In this document: positions 40,569 through 54,016 of the stretch, piece by piece
Layout: the number at the start of each line of letters is the position of its first letter
How positions within the stretch are numbered: position 1 is the first letter of the stretch
DNA from: Nymphaea colorata
Taxonomy: Eukaryota > Streptophyta > Magnoliopsida > Nymphaeales > Nymphaeaceae
Direction of reading: 5' to 3'
Assembly (NCBI RefSeq): GCF_008831285.2
Contig: NC_045138.2
Span: 39,671,115-39,735,114, forward strand
DNA: 64,000 bases
Notes under the pieces: model-generated
Seen by the model: only the letters and a program-made list of their open reading frames with translations
Told to the model about the DNA's origin: nothing
Databases searched by the model: none
Translations under genes and position numbers: made by a program

Positions 40569-43023
40569 AAGTTCTTCCGTCTTTGAATGGCTTCTACTTT
40601 TGGTTTTCTTTCCTATATGTTGTCTTTGTGTTGTTCTTACTTCTTATCACAAACCCAATTCTTTGATTTTCTCTTTTTTCCTGTTCTGTAGAAGATTTTG
40701 CAAAAGGAATATTTTTGGAGGGCAATTGATTATTGTTACTTTTCTAAATTAAGTTTTCTCATGGTTGGAAAAGATCAACACTGCCTTAAACAAGAGACAA
40801 AAACAAGGATCTAATCTTAATTATGCTAGCAACAACGAATCCTTGCTTGTCCAGCGATATTGGAAAGGAATATGCACTGGGGCACTACTTAACCCAGGAG
40901 AAAGTTCAAGAGGCGGTTGGATTGAAAACAGGTTTTCTTATTTCAAAACGTGTAAATTTTAAGCTTCTGAAGAAGGATTTCTTTTTCACAGTACCAAATG
41001 CTAACACCATTTTGGAGATTTTATTATGATTTCTATTTTTAACATGCTTACAGATTTACAGTGTATGGCGATTTCATACCAGTTTCTACATTAATATTAC
41101 AATTTACATCCTATTGTACAATTGGAACCTGTTTTTATTACCTTGCCAACATTTTCTAAGATTATGATTTTTTAAAACATGTTTTTGTGTCTCTAAGTTA
41201 CAATTACTAACAGAAGGAAAGTATCTTCTCTTCCATTTTATTCAACAACCAATTCATTGGAACACAAAAGTTGGGGTACAAACCTGTTGGAATATGGCTG
41301 GTTTTGGGTTTATGTTAGTTTTCCTTGTGCAAATTCCACCAAAACATATTTTTGAATAAGTTATATACGAACTTTATCATCGCTACAAAACGGTAAATGA
41401 GTCCTTACGTCATTTCTTTAAGCTACTGATGCATATTTTAGTTGCCAATTAAATTAAAAGATGGGATGCAATAGGTGGAAACTTGAAGGTGCAATGGTAG
41501 AAGATGAGGATGCTCCATCAGTGAGGCCTCCTTTCCTAAGTTTTTTGGTGACAAGCGTGAAAGGACAGGTGAGGGTGGCGAAAAGTGGAGAAAAGTGAAT
41601 ATCCCAAAGGGATACACCCATTGGGTGAAGCGTGAACCAGAGGGAGTTCCCGGATGATTAATTGAGATAGGAAAATGAGAAAAGATATTCCTGCACTACA
41701 TTCGCCCTATATTTATCAATCAAGAAGATAGTATGTAACCGAGTCCTTTTATGTCAACTTCTTTCACTTTGATTCACTTTTTGAAAAGGTGAAAATATAG
41801 ACGCCTCTCGGAGAGAAGAGGATCCTCGTCCTAACGTGTAGGGACAATTCGAGCAAGTCAAAAATCAACATCTGTCCGTTCTGTTGTAGGTTTTGAGGGT
41901 CCCCTCAAGATACCAGCTCTCAAGTCTTAAAAGATAAAGATGAATGAACAAGCGAGAGGGCGTAGCGATTCAGATACAAAGCGAGTCAGGATTAATCAGT
42001 TGTTGCTGCTCATGATTTGATGGCTCTTTCTTGCTTAAAACATCACATGATTTAGCTCCCTGAAACTTTTCCTGTAGTCTGCTAGTTATTTTGGCACTGT
42101 TGTTTTCTTTCCCTCGTTAACCAAGAGTCAATTTTACTTCAAGGCTTCAAGCTTTCTCCATTTAAATTGAGAATTGAGGGTGTTTGCTTGTCTTTGGTTC
42201 TGGGCACCCACTGTCTGATCGCCATTTCAGTCCGAATCTGTTGTTGTCGGTTTGGAAGTCAATGTGCTGCCTCTCTGTTTTTGTTCAGGAAGCTGCGCAG
42301 GCTCTACTCACTCAGTTGGAAGCGCTGACAGCTGAGGAGATGGAGATGATGAGGAAACAGAAAGCGGAAAGGGTGGTACCCAGGAAAGCTCATGCTAAGA
42401 TGGAAAACGAAGACGGGAGGGCAGAAGAAGAGGATTCGTCCAGCAGCAGTAGTTGCTCCTCTGAGTCCTCAAGTGACAGTGAGTGCGGCGAGGTGATTAG
42501 CATGAAGGATCTTCGGGTCGCTGCTGCACAACAGCACAGAACAGAGCTTCGTGAAGAATTGCAGCAACGACCACCTTTGCTGCAAGTTGTCGGGTGCCAG
42601 ACGGCGGCACCAATGGACCCTCAAATTCATCTACTTGAATCGTCGACGATGCAAGTGGAAGCGTCCATCGAAGCAGCTCCGGCAATCGCAGCAGCTCCTG
42701 AAGAAGCAACTGAAAAAACGAAAATCGAGGTCTGCATGGGAGGGAAGTGCAAGAAATCAGGGGCTCAGCAGGTGGTGGAGGCATTCGAGAGGGTCTTAGG
42801 AGCAGGTGGAGCCGTCTCAGTGTGCAAATGCTTGGGGAAGTGCCGCGATGGGCCTAACGTCAGAGTGGTGTCGAGCACAGCTGCTACTAGCACCACCAAT
42901 GAGGAGGGAGTCATGGAAGACCCTGCAACTGCACCAATTTGTGTGGGAGTAGGATTGCAGGATGTTCAAGTGATTGTGGCAAATTATTTTGGGGACAAAG
43001 AACCGGGTCTTTTAGCAGTTTGA
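39971..43023 (+). CDS. DGAT3: Soluble diacylglycerol O-acyltransferase 3, [2Fe-2S] thioredoxin-like ferredoxin type
   Basis: Exon 1 is 39971-40444 (GCG|GTGAGT) and exon 2 is 42289-43023 (TTCAG|GAAGCT), giving 402 residues. DGAT3 makes triacylglycerol from diacylglycerol and acyl-CoA, and unlike DGAT1 and DGAT2 it is soluble. Exon 1 holds a poorly conserved, possibly plastid-targeting, Ser/Arg-rich N-terminus and a Lys/Glu-rich stretch (about 108-122) before KLVKGLADNLRAFAAM. Exon 2 has a coiled, Glu-rich segment (159-190), an acidic Ser-run (208-225), and the C-terminal ferredoxin-like fold. That fold has Cys307, Cys312, Cys337, Cys339 and Cys343 in VCMGGKCKKSG and CKCLGKCRDGPNV, then CVGVGLQDVQVIVANYFG. 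The Cys pattern fits cluster binding. The start at 39971 (MEVVAGG) was preferred over an in-frame ATG at 39890 because DGAT3 proteins begin near MEV and the extra stretch is a GAGA leader read as Arg-Glu repeats. Confidence 0.92.
40536..40565 (+). repeat. (CA)n microsatellite in DGAT3 intron
   Basis: About 15 CA units lie roughly 90 bases after the exon 1 donor, within the 1.84-kb intron. Frames across it, such as a 258-residue open frame continuing from exon 1, are read-through of the intron. Confidence 0.95.
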
Positions 43024-46000
43024 ACAAAAGCAGTACAAAAAACTTACCTGTGAACAGGTATTCGTTTCCTTCGTAACACTAGGAAATGCCATGTCCAATT
43101 CATCGTACTTTTCGCCTGTGTGCAGGTTTGCGGTTCCTCAACTTTGTCTGCATGCCAACCATGGCTGTCGATGGCTGTTCTCAACGGGTGATGTTAACAG
43201 ATGGATACTATGGGACATGATAAACGATGGACTGGAACAAGTTGGCTTCAGCTTATTGTTTCATCGGATGAAAATTGGTTGTTATTTTTCGTGTGTCGTG
43301 CTATTATTATTTCAAAGAACAGAATAGTTAGTAATCTTAAGTTTAAAGGCACATATGAGAAACGCAAGTCAGAGTGAAACTCTAGTGATTTTATGCAAGA
43401 TTGAGCATATGCATGTGACCTAATATGTAAAAATCATCAGAAGGAATCAAGTTTTATTTTGTGTTCGTGGGTGGCTCTGATTATGTGTGAGAAATGCCCT
43501 ACGCGTTTTAAAGACGTTTTTTCTTTTTTTGGTCTTAAAATCACATCCACAAAATAGATCAACAAAGTTTATCAACGAAAATTGTCAAAAATTGAAGTCC
43601 TTGTATGCCTAACTGCTGAGGTGGATATATTTTTAATAAAAGAAAAACGAAGTACCAGGTAAAAATTTTAGATCATGACATCCTAGCGTGGATATGGGTA
43701 AGTTAAACATTGGAAGACTAATGAGCCATATGCCCAAACCACGGACTCCGAAATGCTAGCTAAGCATTTATATGTATTGGCGTAAATACCATTTTACATG
43801 TATACAATAAGGTCATGTGAGGCATTGTGCCTCTCATGAGGCGAGCAGTTAATTGAAGCTTAAGCTTCACGGATAAATTTATGAATTGACATAACATTTA
43901 TAAAAATAATAACAAAACTGAAAAAATGACTAAATACTAAGTGTATCAACAAAGAACAATGCATATGCAAACGATAATAATTTGTAAACCCAAACAGATA
44001 CGACGTTTACCTACGTAATTGGTATATGTTTCAACCTATCCTAACGTAAACAATACAGAAAATGCTTGCTTAATTGGCGCATAGCACGTCTGTCCTAAAC
44101 AGTTAAAATGTTTTAATTAACTATCTAAACAAACAAACCATAAGTTGTGCATTATTAACATTGATAAACACATAAACAAAACTAGGAAAACCAAAATTGA
44201 GATGATAATATTAAGAGAATATGCAAACAACAAGTATTGGTGAACTTGCAAACTTATTCTGGATTGCCTATCACAAAGCAGAAAAGAAAGTGTGAACTAA
44301 GGCACGTAAAAAATTTGAGAAAAATATAATAAAGACACCGTTGAATGCCAATACATACAACACCAATGCCAAAACATATAATAAACTAAGGTTCGGCAGA
44401 AATATCAAAAAGACTCAAAACCAAGTTGAGCTGACATAGCAACACTTGGCAATGATGGAAGGACCGCCAGCGAGTACACCTTCAAATGGTGACAAATTGA
44501 CAATCATCGAACAGAGGAAGAAAAGGGCGGTTCTAAACATTCCAAGTCACAACACCGGCCATGGCGACACCAACAAAGGATGGCCGGTCATAGCTAGGGC
44601 GGGAGGCGGGCATGGCCAGCGTCGAAGTCAAGGAGGGCTGGCCGGCAAAGCAGAGCCAGGAGGGGCAGATCAAACGGAACGAACTTATTCATGTAAGGCC
44701 AAACTAAACCTGAATCTAAAAAATACATTAAGCAACTAAAAATTTTTTAATTTTTTTAATGTACTTTATTTTTTTCAGTTAGTTGAGGTGGCAATTAGTT
44801 GAGGTGGAGCACCTGCGCCACTCTTTTTCTTTTCTTTTCTTTTTTTGTGGATGAGACGTACACTTCTTGCAACAATAACATACACCTTTTTTGTGATGAA
44901 AGTGATAGTGTCATCTGTATATCTTTATATGTATATCGCACACAATTTTCCTGCCTTTCTCCATTAGAAATTTTAAAAGTTTAAACATATATGTTGCGAT
45001 CAATGCTCCAAATGATGTTCCAATTACCAACATTTTCGGAATCAGTCCAATGAAAAATCACGATAAAATGTACTAGAAAATTTTCAAAATCCCGACAGCT
45101 AACTTTAGGGAGATTCTTCTTGCCGAGAAAGACTACGTTAAAGTGGTGTTTGACTAAGACAAAATTGTAATTTTAAAATTTAAATTTTCGATTAAATGAA
45201 AACTAAAAAATTTTGATTCCAAAATCGTAAGGTCTTTCAATCAAAATTCCTTTGATTCCATAATCATAACATCATTCTTCAATCAAGATTTATTATTAGA
45301 GGAATTGAATTACAATTTTACAATTTTTTACTCTTTTTATGACACTTTGACAATGCTTTTGATTTGTCAATTCTAAAATTCAAATTTATATTGTATCAAA
45401 CAAATCAGTTTCAATTCCAGAAACAATATTCTAGACTATGAGCAAACTGAAACTTCTAAACCTTTTCTTCCCACCAAATGCCCCCTAAAGGTTGACATGA
45501 TTAAACACCAAAAATAACTAAAATAAGATACGGCTGCCGTTTAAAGTAGAAATATTTTGGTACCAACTTCGGGCTTTCTTTTAAAACGATGCCACGGGGG
45601 TCAGCATAAAGCGTGGCTCTCATCTATTATAATAATCTGACAACCAACTCCTCGATCTTTTTAATTAGATAGGCAAACTGGAGTCGTGACGCGAGCCATC
45701 ACACTTTCTCTGACACATTGTTTATTGGACCTCATCAACAATAATATATGTAGGTTATTTTATGTTGAATTTCAACAGCAATCTGGATTTCGTTGGCCAC
45801 ATCATGTGCTCCACGTGCAAACAAAAACAAAGAACGTAATAAATAGCAACATCAAAGTCAACAGCTATTTTACATTTTCAAATGGTCAATTTACAATTAC
45901 AAGCTTTGAATCGACTCTCAACCTGGTACCCTCCATTGCAATCTTGGATGTGAGGATTCAGAAGCTGCAGCGTCTACCATATCTGAATTTCAATGCTTAT
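43024..46000. other. Spacer downstream of DGAT3
   Basis: The first few hundred bases are probable DGAT3 3' UTR. No gene is recognised after that. A GC-rich island at about 44540-44690 has an open frame of 97 residues without family resemblance. A foldback element with GTGTTTGA/TCAAATGCC-like ends occupies about 45143-45487. Base composition is roughly even between the strands, unlike the next 8 kb. Confidence 0.55.
45143..45487. mobile_element. Foldback MITE-like element, GTGGTGTTTGA / CACCAAATGCCCCC ends
   Basis: The left end GTGGTGTTTGACTAAG and the right end CCCACCAAATGCCCCC are imperfect inverted repeats around an AT-rich core. The ends resemble those at 25346-25602 and 57514-57590. Exact borders are uncertain. 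Confidence 0.45.
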
Positions 46001-49000
46001 TTACAACGCTAGATGCATCAGCGTTTGATACGCTTGAAGCCGCTATGATCGATGAAGCACGACAGCTAAACCAAAACAAAATACTGATCCACCCAATCAA
46101 ACTTAGAGCAGAAACGTTATGCACAACAGATCAAATTCCAATGAATAAAAAAGCCATCAGCAGTGCATTTTCACCTAGCTATTGACCACAGAAGCTGTAC
46201 AGTTCACGTTTCTCGATACGTAGAACCTTCGATCCCAACCAGACATAACAAAACATTTACAACGCCTCTAAGAACCACGAGATAGAATAAATTAAAATAT
46301 TCAAACAGACAAGTACCCGACCAACGCAACATCCTAGATGCAGATAAAAACGGATGGCTAGTCATTTGGACCTGTGTGAAGATCGAAGAAAAATCAGCAC
46401 TGGAGATCCGGGCCTTGGTAAACGGTTAATCCGGACGGCCGAAAGAGAGGAGGGTTCATGCTAGAGAAGCTTTCAATGTGCCTAAGGAGATTTAGGTTTG
46501 ACGGGCAGGCAGGAATCGACAAGGAAAAGTTTATTGCCACGAAAGGGGTCGCTTTAGCACATGGCCGTCAGATAATTTTGATTAAGAAAAGAGGCCAGAA
46601 AGAAGAAAGAAGGCGGGGGGGACTAGATCGACCAACAAGGCATAGACGAGACCAATGCTGCTAAACTTCTCAAACGATCGGAATACTCTTACGTGAAGTA
46701 AACCCATGAACAAACTTCGAGCCATATCGTCAAGAGAAGATAATGTTCCACGCTTCGAGGGTCAGAAGAACGACGTGTTTCTTGAGACCAAAATTGCACA
46801 TGAAATACAATTGGTGAATTGCAGCCAATGTCAATGACTATAGCAGACCAGAAAAGAATTGTCCAGTACAGTAATCTTAGCAACTCAGCACCTTAGCATC
46901 GAGGGGGTGACAACTTTGGACACCGACAGTAGTATAAAGGAAAATAAGCAGATTTCACAACAATAGTTTGGATTTATCATTTAACTTCGACGATTGACGC
47001 ATTAAGTAAGCACAACACTCAGATCCTACAAACCACACCAAACCAACAAAACAGAGAGAGCATAAATAAAAAAGGAACCATTCTAGCCACAGGATACCGT
47101 CACAATCCATGAATGTTAGATAACACGTTCTTAGGAAATATAAAAACAACAGCCGCAGCAAAGAAAAAAAAATCCCCAGATAACAATACAATGAATTTAA
47201 TCATCATGGAAATTAAAGTTGGTTGATAAATTAATAATTCATGCGAACAAATTCAGCATGACAAGCTAATTGTAACACAGATGTACGTTAGAATATCAAT
47301 CAAGTCCAAGATCACCAGCCTAACCAATTCCAATCATGAACCAACCGAAAGGTCATTTAAGAATCAGCTTCAAGATAGCTTCAACCATGCCTAAGATCTC
47401 TCAGTTGGGTTCAAAGAAAATTTAATAAGAAAAAGTTTACATTAATGTGCCACAAAAGCCAACTACAGTGAACCAATCATTCAAAAGCCAAAAAAAAAAA
47501 GTTAAGAAAGAGGGTAAAATTTTATATTCAATTATTCTTCTATTCCAGCATCCATAAACAAAAATTCTTCATCTTGAATAAATGTTTACAAAAGGTTATC
47601 AAAACAGAGAAAGAATTGATGAAAAAATGAATTGGGCTAAAGAAAGCAATTTCAAAAATGCTGACAGAAGCATAAAAGAAAACACAATGAACACAATTGA
47701 TCTCAGATGAGTCCTGAAGATTTTTCCAAACACCGACACAGCCACTAACAAGAACGATTTTGAGAAGCAGAAATGGGAGAAAACTAGGACTCAAACGTAC
47801 CAGCATACCACAAAAGCTTATAAGCCTTGCATGGTCACAGGTAAACGATAACAGAAGAATACAACCAAGGAATACGCAAGATGAAAAATACACTCTGGAC
47901 ATGACCTTTCCTTGAAAAACTAATTGTTTTTCCCCCTATTTTGATCTAGAACATATATTGGCAATTAAGAGGGGACAAGAAAGGCCTCGTCAAATTACAA
48001 GTTCATCAGACTAGGGAATGAGAAAAAAGGGAAGAAACATCAGCCATTTTTTCCATGACAGGTTTAGAAGCACAGGCAAGAAGGTTGCAATCACAGAACC
48101 CACAGACAAACAAAGAAACAACCCATCGATAATCTATAAGCACTTACAGAACAACTATCAGATCACGGGCATAAGAACCAGACAATCCAAAAAAAACATT
48201 AAGTAAATATAATAAACCTCCTCTTTATAGAGGGTCAAACAGAGATATGTGTTTGTTGGCCGCTCAGTCACTCCCTAATACCATTCAGCAAAAACAAGCT
48301 GCATCTGTAAAGAGTTCAGAGCACAGAAGCCACATAGTTTGCTAAACCATTCATCAAATCAGATACATGTCTGCATTCAGTCATTCACCACAACCATACA
48401 AAGCAATTCGCGCCCAAGAGCTTTCATACACCTGAATAACACATCCATCACAATTCAATACATCATTCCAAATCAATCAGATTGAAAGAAATCAGGCATG
48501 AAAAACAACAATGAAACCAAACACCAATCAACCCAAGAAACAAGCATAGAAGGAACAACAGAATACCAACAAAGTCAAAACCACATGCATCAGAACATGC
48601 AAATCCCTGGGAAACAATCAAAATTTCATGGTTCACAAGCCCCACCCAGCTGCAACCATCCCCTCTCAAGAATCAAAATTGAGTTGTTGAGCTCACCAAC
48701 GTGATTTCAAGCTTCACAAGATAGTCAGAAGCAACCAGATATTACACATATATGACATAAAGTGGTTAATAAACTCTACAAAACACATGCTGAGGAAACC
48801 ATCAGAGCAGGTAGGTGTCAGTGGGACCATAAGGGTGACACTTAGGCCAACTATTACATATTCAGATGGATTCATAATAAAAGGGAGAAATTCCTGATTG
48901 TACACCCCCTTTAAAGGAGTTAGTCAGCAGAAGATGGTGCAGAAATTTACAATTTATAGCCTCTCGCAAAGAAACTATTCCCTCCAAAGTTTTGCAGAAC

Positions 49001-49527
49001 CTCAAAAGCATTTCCATAGACAACAATTTTACCAGCGAACCAGTACAAGAATGATGGCTGACAGCTTATTGAAATCATCCTGTAGTCTGAATGACCTAAT
49101 ATGAAGAGTAGGGGAGAGACACTAATACACTACTACATGCACACAACATTTCATAAATAGAGAAAAATATTTCAGAAATTCCTGTTTTTATGGCCCCTTT
49201 AAAGAAAACATCCACACAAACTTTTACACAGTCCCAAAAAACCTACCTAAAGCAAATAGGGATAGGATTGATGGTCGACAAACTCATTGTGATCAACATG
49301 ACCTAATGCGGTGATAAGAGAAACAAGTCAAATCCAGCCCTTTTCACATCCACATTCGGTAAAATATTGGAGATAACAAAATATTGCTCTTAATGATTCT
49401 TATTTTTACAAACTGCAGAATTACCACCACATCATGACACCAAACCTAGGAAACACTTTGAAATCAAAATCACAAGTTATCTAATAAGGACCAAAATTTA
49501 CGATCATACAACTGGCCTATGTCACAT

Positions 49528-49869
49528 GGGTGTGGGTACGGGTATGGGTTCGGATATAACGGTACAGGTTCGGACACGGCAATTTTGAAAGTTGTAGGTA
49601 CATGGATACAGCAAATTTTATATTCTCAAAATGATAAAAATGAAAAAAAAAAGCATTAATAGTTCACACTTTGTGTTATAATCCACAAAAATTCTCAAAA
49701 TTAAAGAAAAATGGGAGGAAAATACAGAATCTTAGTGGAAGGGAAATATAAAAGAAGGGAAAAATCAAAATTAAAGAAAAAATTAAGTTAGAAAATATAA
49801 TTTTAAATGTTTTAAAATGCAGTCGTACCTAGCCGTACCCACATACCAACACGCAAATTGCACGTACTC
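49528..49869. mobile_element. Foldback element with 9-bp target-site duplication
   Basis: The element starts GGGTGTGGGTACGGG and, close to its right end, carries the inverted form CCGTACCCACATACC. It is flanked by identical 9-bp direct repeats, ATGTCACAT, at 49519-49527 and 49870-49878. The 342-bp interior is AT-rich and non-coding. A 9-bp duplication is typical of Mutator-like elements, so a non-autonomous MULE is possible. The inverted repeats are imperfect and offset by about 25 bases at the right end. Confidence 0.6.
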
Positions 49870-51909
49870 ATGTCACATAGCAACTGGCCCTACCAATTTG
49901 TCCACACACACCTCTCACACCATCAAAAGAGAATTTCAAATGACAAAGTAAAGGCATAACTAAAGTTACTAAACCATGATTATCCAAGACAACTTCCAGG
50001 TTCTATCATCTATAAGGAGAGTACTTCAAGCATGAGGATGGCGATGCCAACAACTAAATCAGATAAGCCACCAAATGAACCAAAACAAAGACGATCACAA
50101 ACATGCCATATAAGTCATGCAGCACTAAGTATACAAAGACACACATCATCACAAGCACAAAATCCAGCAAAAGAACAAGCTCCAAAACATGCAGATATCA
50201 AGGATAGGCATTCACACTGTCAGATCCAGTCATGTAAAATGCATGATATAACCTGCAGCAGTAGGTCCAAAGATAGATAACTAACATAAAACTGCAAATT
50301 TAATTTTTAGTACAACAAAACATAAAAATACAAAATAATAATAAAAGCAAGGAAAAATAGGAAAAAGATTTGGTAACCTAAAAAGGCAGAATTGCATAAA
50401 CATAAGAAAGCTATCAGCATATGCTCCCAACATGTGCACATTTATAAGAAAAAATTAAAATTAACCACTTAAACCACTCCTGATATTTAAATAGAATTAA
50501 CGAAACCAAATATTCATTATCAATGATATACTCCTTGGAGTTATCAAAGGAGATCAGAAAATTTGAACCTTTTTATTTATAATGACAAAGAAAAGCTGTT
50601 ACAAGAGAAACTGAAAGAGCTATAATTTATTACATGAAATCAACCATGGCAAAAAAAATTGTTTTTCTTAATTTAGATATGTACAAGTCTGTAAGAGTGC
50701 CTTTCATATCAAAGTTAATATTCAGCTTTAATAAATTTATACAAATTTCAGCCCCCCCCAAAAAAAAAAGTAATACTCTTTTATGTTTTCAAGTTGTGAA
50801 GTTGCACCCTGGTAAGTATCAGTTAAACACGATATGGTGTAGTTAAAATCCTGAAACTATTTTCAGGTGTGTATGGTATTGTTTTCCTTTACGGTGTGTC
50901 CAATGGGGCAGGGAAACAGTGTAGAGAGGGGGCAAGAGTAACCCCGCCAGCGCAAATCAAGCAGCCGAAAAAGTTCTACCAAAAATCGGGCAATTTCACG
51001 GTATAGTCGGACCCTGGGGGTTCCATCTATCTACCCCAATAAATGTTTCTTGCCCATGACGAAGAGGAAGGCATATGAAAATAAATTGTTGAGTTAAAAA
51101 TTATTTGACATGAAGGTATACATTTGGTTTATATTCTTGATTGTGTGACATGTAGGTGAAATTTCTCTTCTTCCACCCTTTACTAAGGGCACTTTCCCCT
51201 AGTGAAGTTTCCCCTCCAAATCAGGGTGTGCAATCAAACGCTAGCTTATAGTTATGCTATGTAACTTAAAGTATCTTACGACATGCAATGTTACATATAG
51301 TGAATGGTATTTATGCTTTGAGTGTCATACAAAATTACATCCTTTTCGAGAGTCTGAAACAAGCCACAAACTATAATATGTTGCAATAGACTACGGACCT
51401 ATATCACACAACTAACATTACAACATGGGCAATACGCCAACACTTCCATAACAAACACAACACCAGGAATGGTGACAACTGAAGCATTGTAACAAAAACT
51501 AAGAGAATATTATCCAAGCAATAACTAGGTCAAAAAAGCAGACACTAAGAATTATCAAGAACATGTAAAAAATATAAATCATAGAGTATGCACCCATTAC
51601 ACTAGCCAGTGACACAGCAAATTGCAGTACATAACTAGTTTCTGATCAATCACTCCACTCAAACAATCAGTTTGGAAACAACCGGATAATAGCAATAAAC
51701 ATGAGTGATGTCAGTCATGTGACAATCTTCTAAATGCATACAACAGACCATACTACCAACCCCACATAAACAACCTTACCACCTAGAATGCATAAATTAT
51801 AGTATGTTCACTTTATGCCAACTTAATAATATGCAGAAATAATAAACAAGTTCAAAAAACATGAACGTAAGAATCAAACTTCCAGCATATATATCTCAGT
51901 TAGAAATTT

Positions 51910-51975
51910 GAAATTTTGAACTGATTTTCACGGATCAGGTTCGAAATTTTGAACTGAATATTATGGATCAGGTTA
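51910..51975. repeat. 33-bp direct repeat, two units
   Basis: GAAATTTTGAACTGA starts at 51910 and again at 51943. Both units continue through TATGGATCAGGTT or CACGGATCAGGTT with only a few mismatches. Confidence 0.9.
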
Positions 51976-54016
51976 ATTTTGTACCAACTCACCAACAAAG
52001 AGAAACAGTGAATCTCTTGCAAAGACAAAGTGACAAACTAAAACCAAAATGGTGCTCCTGGCTACTGCTAAGACCTAAAGAAAATAATGCAATTGCACAT
52101 CCAAGGCAAGATTGCTTGATGGGGTTTCAATTATAGTTTTTCACATGAAAAGCTACATTAAATGGGTGGCATCAAGAAGAAGCCAGATAAGCTCCACCAA
52201 GTCCAATTTTCAATTCCTTGGTTCCCAAATCAGATCATTGGAAAGCACCCTAAGCTATGAGGAGAAAATATTCAAGGCTTCCAGCATAATACCAAAACGG
52301 AAACCTTATGTAGCAGGTCAGTAACTACTATAGCTGGAAGCACTTTCAAGGTAAAGCTTACACATGAGCAATTATTACACCAACTTGCATAATCTGACAA
52401 GTCCACCAAAAAAATGTCTGATAAATGTTATTTGCCACATCCAATGACCAACAAGAATGGATGACATAAAAGAAGCAACACTTAATTGAAATGTTGAAGA
52501 AAAAAGAGGCACTATACCATCTATACCCTCTGCAAATTGATAATGAAGTCTAATGAACCCCAGTCAAACAATTTTGCAGAGAATAAATATAAAGGATAAC
52601 TATCTCTATCACACAAAAATGCAGATGTGCAAGCACACGTTACCCACAAAAAGAGCACAGGAAAAAATCACTGAAGACACAAAATTTCACAACCCGCAGT
52701 GGATAATACATGTGCAACATGTTATATCCCAAAAAATTGGACTGATGACTATCATACTCAGGAACAACATCAACCACAACGAAGCTCTCTGCAAGGCTAA
52801 TAATGCAAAAGACTTCATGAATTACAACAAACTCAAGAAAGCTACAAATACCACAACCAAACAATGGGATCATATGATCTAAGTAAGGTTGTGAGCAAGA
52901 AGAAGAATGGTAATGCTACTTGAGGCATACACAATGAAGCATCCACGGGTTGAACATTGTTAGGATAAGGCATACTCTCAACGGTCATAGGAAGCTCAAA
53001 GCAACATCCAAATTAACACAAAATGATAAAAAGGGTTCTATTCATGACATTTACATAATCAACCTCTTTATAAGCACCAGTATCACAAACAGCAAGCTCA
53101 ACCTTTAAAAGATGAAGACAAAGTTGGCCACATCACAAAGATCTGGGAATGTCAACAAAACAAGAATAATAACTATAGATGACCCTGATGAGAAAACTGA
53201 ATCGTAAGGTATGAGTAACAACACGATATAGGAGTCGATATTAGAAACGCAAAAGTGCAACATAGCAGTACACATAAGAAGATAGGCAAATAGACGAAGT
53301 ACTATGAATAAACCATCACCAGGGTCCCTCACCCTCGATGTTGAGTAAGCATGAGAACAACCATACGACTCCAATACTCATACTTTTCTCCCTTATTGCA
53401 GCATTTAAGATCGAACAAACACTGTCGAGTAGTTCAAGAGTGAAATGAAATAATGCTGATACTTTGCATGTTCGAACCAATATATCCTCCATAACCAGCC
53501 TAAATCAACACTAATACTCATGGAAATTTTCATTCACGTCCAAGCACGCACATGTAAGGATTCACACTGTGCACTAGTTGCACAGACGAAGATTAAAAAC
53601 TGCACATATGATGTTCCAGTGACCCAGCAAAAAAAAAAGACACATGAATATGTCCACGCAAGTAAGCATCATATAGAAATATATAGTCTTCAAGTTTTTT
53701 TTTAAGCTAATCTACTCAAAGCTTCATGCCAAAGAATGTCACATAAGAACCAAATTATAATTCAACCCCTCGTTACGTATAAGAAACACAGGTAGTGTAC
53801 ACCAATATTAGATAGAAATTTATCTCCTTCTGCTGCTTGATGGTTAACTACCCAGTTGCCCGAGGAGTTCATGCGCAAAGTTAGTCACTATACAAGTTAA
53901 ACAGAAAAAAAAATTGACGACTAAAACAACAGTATGCAAATGGATCCATGGCCATGTAGGGTGAGAAAAAAATACCTAAAGTAAAGGCAGTAAAGGCTGG
54001 CAGAGGAAGCACTCAC

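Larger units (their letters stand above)
46000..54016 (-). other. Strand-asymmetric non-coding tract, probable 3' UTR introns and exons of the UBA2C gene
   Basis: No coding exon is recognised in these 8 kb. In line after line the + strand has clearly more A than T, so a minus-strand transcript would be U-rich, as plant introns are. The same bias is seen in the introns of the minus-strand gene at 32-37 kb. The UBA2C stop codon TAG overlaps a perfect donor, TAG|GTGAGT, at the right edge of this tract. 3' UTR introns with alternative splicing are known in Arabidopsis UBA2 genes. I infer that most of the tract is transcribed with UBA2C. A separate minus-strand non-coding gene is the alternative. 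The tract contains one foldback element (49528-49869) and a 33-bp direct repeat. Confidence 0.45.

Noticed and set aside
39890-40666. 258-residue open frame over DGAT3 exon 1
   Set aside because: The upstream part is the GAGA leader read as Arg-Glu and the downstream part is intron with a CA repeat. The true coding part ends at 40444.
43091-43327. 78-residue open frame after DGAT3
   Set aside because: It starts 68 bases past the stop, most likely in the 3' UTR, and resembles nothing known.
44446-44739. 97-residue open frame in a GC-rich island
   Set aside because: No recognisable domain, no neighbouring exon in phase. Possibly a transposon remnant, but I cannot support it.
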